NCBI GenBank assembly: GCA_032433595.1
Contig: JASWJB010000001.1
Coordinates: forward strand, 434,001 to 498,000
DNA length: 64,000 bases
From: Conoideocrella luteorostrata
Lineage: Eukaryota; Ascomycota; Sordariomycetes; Hypocreales; Clavicipitaceae
Direction of reading: 5' to 3'
Position 1 is the stretch's first letter, and every line of letters begins with the position of its first letter. Shown piece by piece: positions 45,124 through 56,405 of this stretch. The notes under the pieces were generated by a model, which ran no database searches, was not told where the DNA came from, and saw only the letters and a program-made list of their open reading frames with translations. Made by a program: the position numbers and the translations under genes.

Positions 45124-48100
45124 ATTGATGTGGATAGCGGATGCAGACACTATCACCGGCTTGGCAATCTGCACCTGTCAGCCACCATCAGGCTCCAAAT
45201 CGACGCTGGTGAGGAAGTCGTTGCCTGAGGCCGACCCCCCACGGTCCCCCGGAAGAGAGGAAGGATCGTCGTCAAGGGCATCTACTCCGTACTCTACTAC
45301 GGGATGGGAGGTAAGTGACTACTGACAAGATACGTCATCTGGCGCCCGCAGGTCTGACTGACTCTGACAGCAATACTCCGTACGGAGTACTCCTTGACCC
45401 GGTACGATCATTGCTAGATCAAGAAGCGAGTGATCTGCAGGCCACACATCAAAAAACTCTCGAAGTCGTTTGTGCTGCCAATGGAGTCTTTGTGCACCGT
45501 GGCTATTGGCTGGTCAAAATACCCATCCGCAGTATCACTTCTTATCCCCCCCCCATGCCTAAAACTAAAAAGCTGAACAGTACTCCGTATTGTGCGGCGT
45601 AATTGTCAATACAGGTGGCATTCCAACAGAACGTGTGAGCCTGGGTCAAAAGCGGAGCATCAAGAGTCCGACGTATCAAACTGTCAAATTCTCCATTTTC
45701 AGAACTGTTGACAGATTGATATTGGCTTGCAGGGTTTTTTGCATCGGGGATACAAGTTTTCATGTCTCTTTTAGCCTGAAATGCCCCTCGACGGTAATAG
45801 TATTGTACGCGTATGGCAAGTACGGTATTTTAATTGTAGTATCAATTTCCCTCCTTGGTACTCCGTACCCTGCACGACCCTGCAGTATCATCGAAGGCCA
45901 GCCAACGCATTCCCTTTGGAGTGAAGATCAGCATGAGGGGTTTGTTCGGCCCACCCGATTCCTGACTGATGGGTGGCGGAGCGTCCCTGGATTCCCGGCC
46001 ACGCTTCAAGACAAGCTTTATTGCCCGCCTCAGGCATGCTACTGTTCCGATTCGACAAAGCGATTTGAAGGATCGTCAGTATCTGCTGGGATTGAGAAGC
46101 GCATCAATCATAATGAGCGAAGAATTATCAACTGTGTTGGGCCACAGTCGATTATTTACCCATTTGTACGGGGAAGAATCCCATTTCTTTGCGAGCCTTT
46201 GCTTGTGTGTCGGAAGCAATATTGCAACGTGGTCCCGCATACCTTCCTTGCTTGTTTCCATAACGGTGAAGACCCATACCTGACAGTCTCTCTCATCTTT
46301 TGTTCCCTGCCATGAACATTTGAAGCACAAGATGCGTAGCTTTGTCAACACACGGTTAGTCCAAGTGGCACTTTGTGGAGGTAGCTCATATCGTCGTGAG
46401 AATCGCCGATTCTACCTCCGCATTTGCTATTGACTGACCTTTGCATACGCTCCCCACTCGACTATGGCATCAGAGAGATGTCGGTAGTTGAGAAGTGATG
46501 CCAGACCACTCAGGTTTGCCTAGCATGGGACCCATACGCAGCATTTATCAAAATGCCAGAAAAATCTGCCGAGAAGAAAGGCATAGGAAAGGACTGCTAT
46601 GTCGAGTGCCTGCAATAGCTAACCGCCACACAACTCTGTGATAAGCGGCAGCTCCCCTAGCCAGTCGGGATGACTGCGTTGGCCCGCGCTACACATCCAA
46701 ACCCATTCGTGATCGTTCTACTCCGTACTCCGTAGGATCCTGTTAATTAGCATTAGCGCAGGTGCGTTGGTTGCCTGAGCCTTAGCAGGAGGTCTATTGA
46801 ATATTTGTGGCTCCGTTGGAAGGGGTCGCGGACGGTGAACGAGGTAGCGTCGGCGGCTAGTCAGTATGGATACGAGGATCGAAAGAGTTGCTCGAACTGT
46901 TTGGCTAGAAAATCTTCATAACGGTAATAGCCACAAGAGAGATGGTAGTGTTAGCTGCACCGCAAACTTATTTATTGTTAGTTATTAACTAGCCACCTGC
47001 CAGCTTGCTGAAGCTCCGTTGCTCACCAAAGTTTGTGGGGCGTTTGGTTTCAGACATGGAGCCAGAGCATTTCCTTTGCTCCCATGCATTCCGAACCAGC
47101 CACGTTCCTCTCGAGTCAGCAACAGCAAGATGGCTATGAAAGACAGATACAGAAATCGCAAAGCAAGGCAGTACTATGGCAGGGCCACTCATTTTGAGTG
47201 AATAGTGAGTGTTTGGTGGGAGATAACTTGGGATACTTTGAGTTGGCAATGATCGAGCATACCCTCAGCACGTGAGTGGTCGCCCTGAAGTTTAGACGTA
47301 AACCCCAAACCGGAAATAACAGAAGTCTCAGAGCGCCATTACATCGACATGGTCTAGATCGTCGTGGGTGACATCGGGCTGCCGGACGGGTGTGATGCCA
47401 TAATTTTTTTCACGTCGCAGATTACACAATGGCCACAGCGAGATGCATTGATGCAAATTATTAGATTTCCACTTGTTGGGTGGGTTTCGCCGTTCATCAA
47501 ACCGGACGTACAAAGCACTCTTTCACCACTGTTGGAGAAAAAAAAAAAAAAAAGGGTCACCGGGCTAAAGGGGCCCTTGTGCGGACTGTAGAGTACATTC
47601 CCTTCGAAGTATTGGGTATCAATGCTGCTCACCTTTACGGAGTACACTTTGTGCAATATTGTGCTCTGATGCAGGTAAGCAGGCAGGGAGTAGCAGTGGC
47701 AGTGGCAGCGGCAGTGGTATCTCGTCCTCCCGTATCACCCAACATGCCATCGCCCCACTTTCCTGCAACAAGGCCCACGGGCGCGCCAGTTGCACAAGTC
47801 CTGCGGCCGACCATTGGCAGACCCAGGCTGGCCGAGCGAGTCGTTGCTTCCCTACGCCGCCGACCTAGTATTGTAGATGTGCAGGCACTCTGTAGGCGTA
47901 GTGCTGTGCGAGTTAGCCTGACTCTACTCCGTACTCCGTAATATGCAGGCGTTGAGCGGAAAACGGTTTTTTACTACGGAATACATCAGCTGTGAGGACT
48001 AAGCTGCACGGAGTCGGCACCGAGCCCGTGCCGAGTGTGCAAATACAGGCGCAGGGCGTCTCTGTAGCGGAAGCAAGACTCAGGCGCTGCCTTCCTCCCG

Positions 48101-48732
48101 GCCGAAGCCCCTCGAGCTCACACCAGCAGAGCCAGCATCAGTCGAGCCAGGCTAGCTGATCACTGACCACTGACCACACACCCCTCTCCTGGTGCCTGCA
48201 ATGCCCTGCGCAAGCCAGCACGGAGCGTACGGAGCCCCGTCGTCACTCGTCCGTCGTTCCCAGAACTGAGCACCTCCCCGAGTGCATCCCTACAACACTC
48301 GCCGAACTTGCCCATTTGTCGCCCTTGCTCGCTCACTCATCATTCATTATATCCCGTTGCCCTTTCGACTTACAACGTTTCCTCCGTCACCCGCCGCTGC
48401 CGTCGTCTTCCTTTCCGTCCAACTGCTGGCATCATAAGCGATATTGTTCGCTGTCGCGCCGCGCCGCGCCGCTCGCAATGTCATTCCACTTGCACCTATA
48501 GCGAGCCATGAGTTGAAGAAAGAATGTGTACGTCGCCACGACCATTTGGCATCGCTTTTTGTCCCGCAGACGGCAGCCACAGATCCGCAAATGCAGTGCT
48601 GCTGTCTCTGGGCTCTAGTCAATTTTAGTTAATTTCTAAACTGACCGTTTGTAGCGCTCACAGATCTTGAAAATAATATGTACGTTCTCGCCCGAAACCC
48701 CCGTGTTGGGCCTCTGATCCGACGGTGCCGAC

Positions 48733-50792
48733 ATGCGTCCACCCAGTTTCCACCCTTTGATGCTTGCATCGGCGGTCTTACTTTTCGACCACCTCTGTAT
48801 GAATATCGCCGCTGATGAGAATATAGCTTTTTGTTTAGCAATCCGGGATGGAATGGCGAGGGAACTATCGCATCGACCATCTCTAAGAATCTCTCCCAAC
48901 AGACGGTTCGTGCTTACTTGAATCGCAGTGATGCCGCCCTCTCCCCCTCCACCTCGACATTTCCCGCTGATCGAGAAATTTCGAATAGGGCCAACTAGCG
49001 TACGAACAACGAATTGATACGAATCTAACGACATTGTCGACCGGAAACACTGGTGTTTACGACAGCTCGGTTCAAGGTCTCCTCTACGTACCCGACATCA
49101 CGTCTGTTCCATCCTGCGATGTGCAACAGTATGAGACAATTCCGCGAAATGTTACCCGCAGGAGGGATTTGCCGCCGGCAAACTTCAATTTGATCGCAAT
49201 TGCCCCGTGGTTTAGCAGTGATTGCACGCAGGCCTATCTTAACTCAGCTCTGCAAGGCCCTGTCAAAGCCTTCCTTTTCTACAAACCCAACAACTCGACC
49301 AATAAACCACAAGAAGGCGACTCGCCCGTATGGAACCTCGGCGATGGAGGCGCATGGCGATCGAACCACCATTTCCCTATTTTCGCGATCCCAGGTCGGG
49401 AAGGCCAAAAAATAATAAAGCAACTGAGTCTGTACTCTGGCGCAATCAGCCAAGTTCCTCACGGCGACGAGATTAAACAACTCTACAACATCCACTGGAC
49501 CACATATCTGCGCATATGGACGAAACTCACTTTGGATAAGCCGTCAAATCCACCCGCTACTTGGGCTTTTATTTTAATCGTTATTGGTGCCCTCCTGTTT
49601 GTGATACTTGTCGTGTCCCTTATCATGCACTTTATTCAACGACGCAACAGAAATTCACTGAAACGCCGTGTTCAGTCTGGCGAGGTTGATCTTGAAGCAA
49701 TGGGAATCAAGCGGGTGACGGTCCCTGCTTCGCATGTCACTCAATTCCCCTTATTTACCTACAATGCAGAAGCCGATTTAATAGATCTGCCGTCCAGCCC
49801 ACGTTCGCAAACGACGCCTCCGGCAGGCACGAGAAAGACTCGAAGAAAGAGGCGCCGTGAAACTACAAACGCAACGTCTGATGCGTTGGGCCCCTCCGCA
49901 CAAAGCGTCCGCAGCATACGAAGCAAACGGTCGGGTCTTACTGGCGTTGGCGAGACTACCGCTACAAATTATCAACCGAACTGTCATATATGCCTGGCTA
50001 GTTTCGAACATCGAACAACAATTATCCGCGAATTACCCTGTGGACATATTTTCCACACCGAATGCATTGACGAATTCCTAGTCCAAAACAGCTCGTTATG
50101 CCCGACATGCAAGCAATGCATGCTACCGAGAGGTTACAGCCCAAAGATATCGAATGGGATGGTTCGCCGAGAACGAGCTTTGAGACGATTACGAGAAAGG
50201 GTTGATATAGAAGAGCTTTCGATTGAATCCAGAGACACAAAACTTAAGACTTGGGGACGGAAACTATTCCATCCTTCGCACATGACCAACACGTCATCCA
50301 CCAAAACCGAAGTGCCGATGAAAGTGCTGACAGCACCACCAAACAAACTGGATGTCGCGGGGAACCTGCCGTCCATTGAAATCGATGATGGCCATAACTC
50401 ATCTTCATCTCCAAATCGCTCTTCAGACTCGGTGACACCAGATCCTGCAGAGCCCACGCAAGTGCCTTCGCCTACAACTAAGCCTCGACCTCGAAAATGC
50501 AAACCTCGGGCGTTGAGAGTGCTTCAAACGCAGCCCGAAGATGCCGAACTGAATTTCAGCATTACAGCACCAAACAGGCGCGGGAGCCCGTCCTCTTTCG
50601 CCCGGGAGCGCATGCGACAGATTGCTGATAACAATGCGCCCTTCGATGATCCTGACAGAGCCCGTCCCAAATGTAAGTTTAATCCGCATGTTTCGGCCAT
50701 ATTCGCTGTAACTCGACCAGGCGGAATGTATACTTACTTCATCTGTTGCAGGGAGGCGAGCTATATCGAAGGCGTTCCCTGGCTTTAATTAA
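48733..50792 (+). CDS. PA-TM-RING type E3 ubiquitin ligase
   Basis: Single-pass endomembrane RING-H2 protein, a probable E3 ubiquitin ligase. The best model joins 48733-48796, 48999-50672 and 50752-50792, giving 592 aa. It has a hydrophobic N-terminal signal (PLMLASAVLLFDHL) and a lumenal PA-like domain (GLLYVPDITSVPSC, then LIAIAPWFSSDCTQAYL and PIFAIPG). One membrane helix lies at about 210-233 and the RING-H2 at about 350-392 (CHICLASF, CGHIFHTECIDEFL, CPTCK). The disordered tail ends WRRAISKAFPGFN, restored by the last splice. The region from the second exon onward is secure. The 5' end is not: the long first intron also contains a coding-like frame (EGTIASTISKNLSQQTVRAY), so an exon may be missed or a frameshift present. 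Confidence 0.82.
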
Positions 50793-51611
50793 TGCCTGTC
50801 ACAAATCTAGCGGCTTACTTAACGAATGATACGACTATCAACTCAATATAATGAGCAAAAAGCATCGCGTCGGCGTTTTCGGGTTTTGTTGAATAAAAAA
50901 CCCTGCGGTTAGGGTTACTCACTGGGTAGATATCATAGGATGGTACAAGGCGTTTCTGAGCAGGGATACAATTTTCTTTTTCATTTCCGGTCGGCGGGGC
51001 CACACAAGTCAGTGGTTTGTTGCAGGTGCAACGCCCGTCATGTCTGTTATTTATATTTTTCGTCAGTACCCATTCTTTCCCCTCTGATGGTGGATTGGAT
51101 TGAGTGTTTGGAGTAGGTACGGTGGCAGTAGACGCAAGTTTATGGGCGCAGTCCGGGTTGATTAGCATTTGGACGCAATATGTAATCACTGGAGGGGAAT
51201 CCTCTAGGTGCTATCGCTTATTTCCTGTGATGGGCGCATGGGAACCTCTTGAATTGGGAGAAGAATTGGCAGAACTCGCGGTTTCTCCGTTCAAGATGAC
51301 TATGGTAGTCAATAAATACCTTTCAAGACAACGCAAACGGCTACAATAAAAAAACGGGGTCGCATTTTGTGATCAAGTGTATGATATTTTCCTTCCGTGG
51401 GTGTCTATTAATCAGCTATTGTGCAAATATCATCCGCAGTGAGCTTCGTCTATGAAAAGGAAAGGCAGGGAGGGAATGACGCCAAAAAACGCTTGCATTA
51501 AGCCTGGAAATACCGAGTGCCGCATTACATCATTGTCTGAACTGAACGCCTTGCATTGCCCAAGTCGTCCATGACTTGTTTACATTGTCTTAACATCCAC
51601 GAATGCCAATT
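50793..51611. other. Intergenic between convergent genes
   Basis: A minus-strand ORF of 124 aa at 50815-51189 contains CTCNKPLTCVAPP, but it has no signal peptide, recognised domain or promoter context and lies in the shared 3' flank. I do not call it a gene. Confidence 0.5.
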
Positions 51612-53513
51612 TCATCTCCCGCGAGCACCATCAATCAAACGATCCTCATCGTTGGTCATGCCTGCTCTGGCCATGGTATCTCTGACCCGATCATCTTCCG
51701 CAGCTCGGATTCTCCGCCTGGCAGCCTGTAATCTATCCACCCCTCGGTCAATCGTTTCAATATGCACAGCAAGCGGGATGTGAACCATGCCAGAATCGCT
51801 GATGAGCTGAGGCTCCGCGACGCGATCACGTAAATCGCCTAGATTGGCCTGAATGGATTCTAGTTCGAGAATGAGGGAACTGACTTGGTCGACGGCTGTA
51901 GAGCGCTGCGCATCAACTTGTCGAAGGAGATGGAGCTGCTTGGATAGGTTTTGGAGGCGGCGTGAGTTGGCGCCCACGAGAGTCCATATATTCCAGAGGA
52001 TTTCTTCGCGGCTGGATGAAACACTCGCAGAGGTGCGTGATGTGATATCATATATAATACTGAGGTGGTCTTCGGCTGTGGTGAGGAGTCGGAGGACAGC
52101 TTGCGCTTCGAGGATGAGGGTTGAGATGCGTTCGGATACAAGGCCTGTATGCTCGATGTACTTATCGAGGATAATACGTTCGCTGAATGGCTGGTCTGCG
52201 GGTTGGAATGGGTAGAAGATCCATTGTGTCCATTGTGATATCATGGAGGGAGGGGGATCTGATTCTGGAGACAGGGAGTCAATATATCGCGATGTCCAGC
52301 GGTTGATGCTGATCACAGAGTCGACAGCGGACCCGACATGCGTGTTGAATTTTTGAAGATCGGATGCAGCTTGTCTCGCGGTCTCGATGTATCCGTCAAA
52401 TTCGAGGACCAGCTCGTGTCGGGCCTGAATGTCACTATGTCGAACGAGGCTTCGTAGGTCCCTAATGGCAGTCTCAGAGCGCTTCATCTCAAAAGGCAAG
52501 GAAACTCCTTCGGCACTACGTTCCAGGACCTGCTCGAATTTGGATTGCACACCCATCAGGTCGTCAAACTCCACCGCCTGACCGGCAGTCATGTTAAGAC
52601 CGTCGAAGTCGGTGGCACCTTTGGGAGGGCAGAAGGGCAAGTTGAGGAAAGATGTTCCGGGAAGGCGACATATTGGTGATATGGCGGAGTAGATGGATCG
52701 TGTGGCCATGTTCTGTGCGATGATGGCGCCACCGAAGATAAGATATACAGCGAGCAATAGCCCGAGAGGGTACTTGGCGAAGTTGAGTGCGATGAGAATG
52801 ATTTCGCCCGCCCACACTAGTATGTTGAACAGGGCCGATGGCAGTAACACAGCAATGTTATTACCAATTGTCGCAATAACGCCTGAGTCACGGTTACCAG
52901 CCCTACGTTTCTCCTGAGGGTAGTCGTCAAATGAAGATTTTTGTCTCCGCGTCTTTCTCTTAACTGGGCTTCCTGTAGACGAATGGTGGCGTCTTCTGCT
53001 CGAATGGCCGTCACCCTCGTCTTCGTCCTCGTACCCGGTGCCAAAGGGTCTGATGGTCCGAGAGCTGTTCCCGCTGCTTCGATGCGAGCCACCGATATCA
53101 ACCAGCGGCATCTTAAACTGCGGATCTGGCGTGCGATAGCCTCGTTGTTGCCTGGAGCTGGCGGTAGAGATGACGCTTGGGCGAAAAGGCTCTCTCAGGA
53201 TCACTCGATCGTCATCTTGGTGCTTCACAAAGTCGCGGATGCTGTCTTGGGAACCTGACCCAGACCCTATACTCGTATTTCCCTGTGAGGAAAACTGCGA
53301 AGGAAACCCGGAAGAAGGCTGTTCACTGGAGAGCGGGACAAGTATATCGTCTCCTTCGTCATTCATGGACGGCAGGATCGTGGTATCAAAACTGTCGTGC
53401 TCACCATCCACCATGCGCCACGACCCGTCCACGGGGAGAGAACCTTCGGCCTGGAGTGGACTTTCTTCCACATGTTTGACGGAGCGGCGGCCCCGCCGTC
53501 GCGGCAAAGACAT
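51612..53513 (-). CDS. Conserved-looking fungal transmembrane protein, function unknown
   Basis: Intronless 633-aa protein that I do not recognise. The N-terminal 210 residues are disordered, acidic-serine rich and then basic (KRKTRRQK near 185-192, possibly a nuclear or membrane-proximal signal). Two strongly hydrophobic helices follow at about 218-246 and 249-267, separated by a short K-Y-P turn, suggesting a hairpin or two-pass anchor. A cysteine-containing PICRLPGTSFLNLPFCPP segment comes next. The C-terminal 330 residues are mostly helical and heptad-like (LVRHSDIQARHELVLEF, LVGANSRRLQNLSKQL, LILELESIQANLGDLRDRV), which suggests coiled coils and oligomerisation. A nuclear-envelope or ER location is a guess from this layout. 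It is divergent from PEX2 with a 1.46-kb gap. Confidence 0.82.
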   Translation of the reverse strand: MSLPRRRGRRSVKHVEESPLQAEGSLPVDGSWRMVDGEHDSFDTTILPSMNDEGDDILVPLSSEQPSSGFPSQFSSQGNTSIGSGSGSQDSIRDFVKHQDDDRVILREPFRPSVISTASSRQQRGYRTPDPQFKMPLVDIGGSHRSSGNSSRTIRPFGTGYEDEDEGDGHSSRRRHHSSTGSPVKRKTRRQKSSFDDYPQEKRRAGNRDSGVIATIGNNIAVLLPSALFNILVWAGEIILIALNFAKYPLGLLLAVYLIFGGAIIAQNMATRSIYSAISPICRLPGTSFLNLPFCPPKGATDFDGLNMTAGQAVEFDDLMGVQSKFEQVLERSAEGVSLPFEMKRSETAIRDLRSLVRHSDIQARHELVLEFDGYIETARQAASDLQKFNTHVGSAVDSVISINRWTSRYIDSLSPESDPPPSMISQWTQWIFYPFQPADQPFSERIILDKYIEHTGLVSERISTLILEAQAVLRLLTTAEDHLSIIYDITSRTSASVSSSREEILWNIWTLVGANSRRLQNLSKQLHLLRQVDAQRSTAVDQVSSLILELESIQANLGDLRDRVAEPQLISDSGMVHIPLAVHIETIDRGVDRLQAARRRIRAAEDDRVRDTMARAGMTNDEDRLIDGARGR

Positions 53514-54974
53514 GGCAGAGCCCTTTAGTCTCTACGCGTGGGTGAGGCAACCAACCTGGGAAAGTATCGCGAAGTGTCGTTGTCGAAGAAATGGGTAGTT
53601 CAAATGAATGAAACCCGATTTTCAGCTGCGCAAGTCTATATTCGGATCTAGGCAGTGCTCCGATATCCTTATTACAGACGTTTGGAAAATATGACTTTCG
53701 ATGCAGACCGGCGCGTGTCGAGTCCAGGTCAGGACTGCCGGCAGCAGCGGAGAGACGGAAGGGCTGTCTACGGTACAAGGAAGAAGCGGCCCTATATAGC
53801 AAGTTGGTGGTGCTGGATTCAGTAGGTTGTGGCCTATTATGGTAAAAAGCTATGAGTCATAGGCAGTAGGATCGCGAAAATGTGGTTAGAATGTCCAGGC
53901 AGAGACTAGGTGAATGAGTGAAGTGAATGAGGCCAGGCATGACGATGTATATATTCCGCGATACGGTGCGGCGAGGTGTGGCGGGCGCGTAAAGCACAAC
54001 GAGCAAGGATGCTGCTGTACCCCGTACCCAGGTACCTCTATCGTCTCGGTGCGATGTGACAGGGCGACCAGTCATTGATTGGCCCTCCGGTGCCTGTGCT
54101 GGCAACTGGCAGACTTGGACCAGTTGACCTCTCGACGGCTGCACGATTTCACCTGCCAGCTGGCTGATTAAGAGCGCTACTCAGCGCGTGACCTGCGCAT
54201 TTGACAGCCACCTTGCTAACGCCGCTGTACTCCGTACCCGGTCTCTGATAATCGCTTGACGATCGAGCGGCCGTTCCATTCTCCCCAATGCCGACATTTC
54301 AGAGGCGGGAATGTCTACCAGGGAATTCTGGATTGATTGAGTCGTCTTGAATTGCCCGATGTTGCCCAAAGTCCAAACTGGCGGAGCTCGACTGGTGTTC
54401 CTAGCAGACACAGACCTACCTCTCTCCTTCTGCCATATCTTTGCGACGTCTTTATTGTGGGCGAGTGCGTGTCTTGTCGAGGGCAGAGAGAAAGCCAGCC
54501 ATCAACCAAAGAGGTTGTATTAGTTAGCTAATTAGCTAGGTGCTTACGGAGCACTGACTTTAGTTATTACTTTGATGCAAACGTTCAGAATGCTGGAGAG
54601 CCGGCCCCGGCAGCACAATCCCATAGGCCGAACCTGGTGCGCAGCGGAGACCGGGACAGTATTGAAGGGATCAGCCTCTTCTGGTGGGTCAACGGAGACG
54701 CTGGAGCTCGGCGAAGCGAGGCAGGCTCGACATGGAGATCAGAACGAGCCTCGGCTTGTGATGATAATCAACTGCAAACCTCAACACAACACAAACAACT
54801 CATTGCCCATCCTATTCATCCGTCTTTTCATTGCACTCTCGTTGACGCGACTGCGCCGATATAAGCCAATTCTACTTAGTACCTGATCTGGATACCTGAT
54901 CTGAATTCCGTCACCGGCCCCGCGTCGCCAGCATCTGTCTGTCGTCCGGCGACTCGTCCAATGCCGCCTTATCG
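53514..54974. other. Intergenic, divergent promoters of the unknown membrane gene and PEX2
   Basis: No gene recognised. Short ORFs on both strands look random. It contains an exact TACTCCGTA at 54228-54236 and a GTACCCAGGTACC near-palindrome around 54025-54037. The last 150 bp before PEX2 is the likely leader. Confidence 0.55.
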
Positions 54975-56405
54975 ATGACCGATTCGAGCTTTATTCAAGC
55001 GCAGCAGCGCGTCGCTGCACGGCGCCAGGCCCGCGAAGCCGAGACCGCAGCAAGGCTTGCTTCTCAGCGGGAGATTTCTCGCGCCAGGTCCCAGCTTCAG
55101 CGCCTGCCTTTTCCTTTCAACAGACTCTCGCCGGCTTGGGAGGCCGTGTCCTCGCGCGAAGGCACCCGACCTGCTTTCCGAGTCGCGCAGGTGGACGCGG
55201 AGCTTCTGGACGAGGAGCTCGTCGATCTGCTCAAAGGCCAAGTGGGCGATGCGCTGAAACACTTTTCTGGAGGGCATTTACAGGATGACTGGTCGGCCGA
55301 GATCATGCTGGCGCTCAGAGCAATTCTCTTCAAGCTCACTGTCTGGGATCACGACGCCACATATGGTGCTGCACTGCAAAATCTCAAGTACACCGATGCG
55401 AGACAGTCGGGGCCTATTCTGTCACCTCCTTCTCGCCTACAAAAATCCATTTACGGCGTCGTCACCGTCTTTGGCAAATACGCCTGGACAAGATGGGAAG
55501 ACTGGCTTCTGGAGCAGGATGACGGCTACGACCAGCCAAGCCCACGGATTCGTCGTCTTTCTCGCTGGACGTCGCGGTTGACCACGATGCATTCCACTGC
55601 CGCTCTCGCCTCTTTCTTGGTCTTTCTTCTGCATGGTCGGTACAGGACCCTGCTGGACAGGATATTAAGAATGAGACTGGCTCCTCCGACGAGTCAGGTC
55701 AGCAGGGAGGTTTCGTTTGAGTATTTGAATCGACAGCTCGTCTGGCATGCCCTCACTGAGTTCTTACTCTTTGTATTACCTTTGATTGGCATCAATAAAT
55801 GGCGACGCTGGTTAAGTAAGACGTGGAGGAAGACTAAAGAGATCATCACCACTACTCCGGAGGGTGAAAAGTCAGCCAGTGGTGAATATGGATTTCTTCC
55901 GGAACGGACTTGTGCAATTTGTTACCAAGACCAAAACGACTCTGCGGCGACTGAGACAGAAATTATGGCTGCCGCCGCCTCAAGCGGTGTTATAGGCTCT
56001 GCACAAACCGACATTACGAATCCGTACGAGACAATTCCCTGCGGATGCATATATTGCTTCGTGTGCCTCGCCACTCGGTTGGAGCGCGAGGAAGGCGAGG
56101 GTTGGACGTGCTTGCGGTGCGGCGGGCATGTTAAGGAGTGTAAGCCATGGAGCGGAGATATTCTTGAACCAGCGGTGCCGACCCTGAGATCTGTACCCAC
56201 CAAGACTGTCGCATTCACAGATGATGTCGCTGGAGGCATTCTGGAAGAAGAAGTGCCTCGGCGGCAGGATGCGGAGCCAGAAGAGACATCGGCCGAGAGC
56301 TCGGCTGAGGATTATGATGATGGTTGCGATGAAGGTTCTGACATAGTGGACGAAGTTTCTGATATTGGGTCAGATATCGATATCGGGTCAGATGCCGGCG
56401 ACTAA
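54975..56405 (+). CDS. PEX2: Peroxin-2, RING-finger peroxisomal membrane E3 ligase
   Basis: Pex2 forms, with Pex10 and Pex12, the RING ubiquitin-ligase retrotranslocation channel that monoubiquitinates the import receptor Pex5. The gene is intronless, 476 aa. The N-terminal Pex2/Pex12 domain shows RVAQVDAELLDEELVDLLKGQ, then AEIMLALRAILFKLTVWDHDATYGAALQNL, the SIYGVVTVFGKYAWTRWEDWL motif and hydrophobic segments up to about residue 280. The RING finger has CAIC at 313-316, a long insertion, CGCIYCFVC (356-364) and CLRCGG near 382. The tail is very acidic (from about residue 415) with D-I-G-S-D repeats. The start MTDSSFIQAQQRVAARRQ is the usual one. No lesion is seen. Confidence 0.95.
   Translation: MTDSSFIQAQQRVAARRQAREAETAARLASQREISRARSQLQRLPFPFNRLSPAWEAVSSREGTRPAFRVAQVDAELLDEELVDLLKGQVGDALKHFSGGHLQDDWSAEIMLALRAILFKLTVWDHDATYGAALQNLKYTDARQSGPILSPPSRLQKSIYGVVTVFGKYAWTRWEDWLLEQDDGYDQPSPRIRRLSRWTSRLTTMHSTAALASFLVFLLHGRYRTLLDRILRMRLAPPTSQVSREVSFEYLNRQLVWHALTEFLLFVLPLIGINKWRRWLSKTWRKTKEIITTTPEGEKSASGEYGFLPERTCAICYQDQNDSAATETEIMAAAASSGVIGSAQTDITNPYETIPCGCIYCFVCLATRLEREEGEGWTCLRCGGHVKECKPWSGDILEPAVPTLRSVPTKTVAFTDDVAGGILEEEVPRRQDAEPEETSAESSAEDYDDGCDEGSDIVDEVSDIGSDIDIGSDAGD

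Larger units (their letters stand above)
42887..48732. other. 5.8 kb repeat-rich desert downstream of HET-C
   Basis: No supported gene. The longest ORF (45590-46315, 241 aa) has no recognisable domain and no splice-consistent partner. It contains at least ten exact TACTCCGTA/TACGGAGTA copies (43242, 44281, 45108, 45283, 45374, 45581, 45859, 46726, 47636, 47932), a (TATTG)n-type minisatellite at 44191-44250, CACAGCAGAAC repeats near 43600-43640, CGTGAG-rich sequence at about 43005-43060, and an A16 run at 47538-47553. Confidence 0.6.

Noticed and set aside
45590..46315. Intergenic plus-strand ORF of 241 aa
   Set aside because: It has no recognisable domain, signal, splice continuity or promoter, and it spans TACTCCGTA words. 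Probably chance.
50815..51189. Cysteine-containing minus-strand ORF as a possible small secreted protein
   Set aside because: It has no signal peptide, an irregular cysteine pattern, and sits in the 3' flank between convergent genes.
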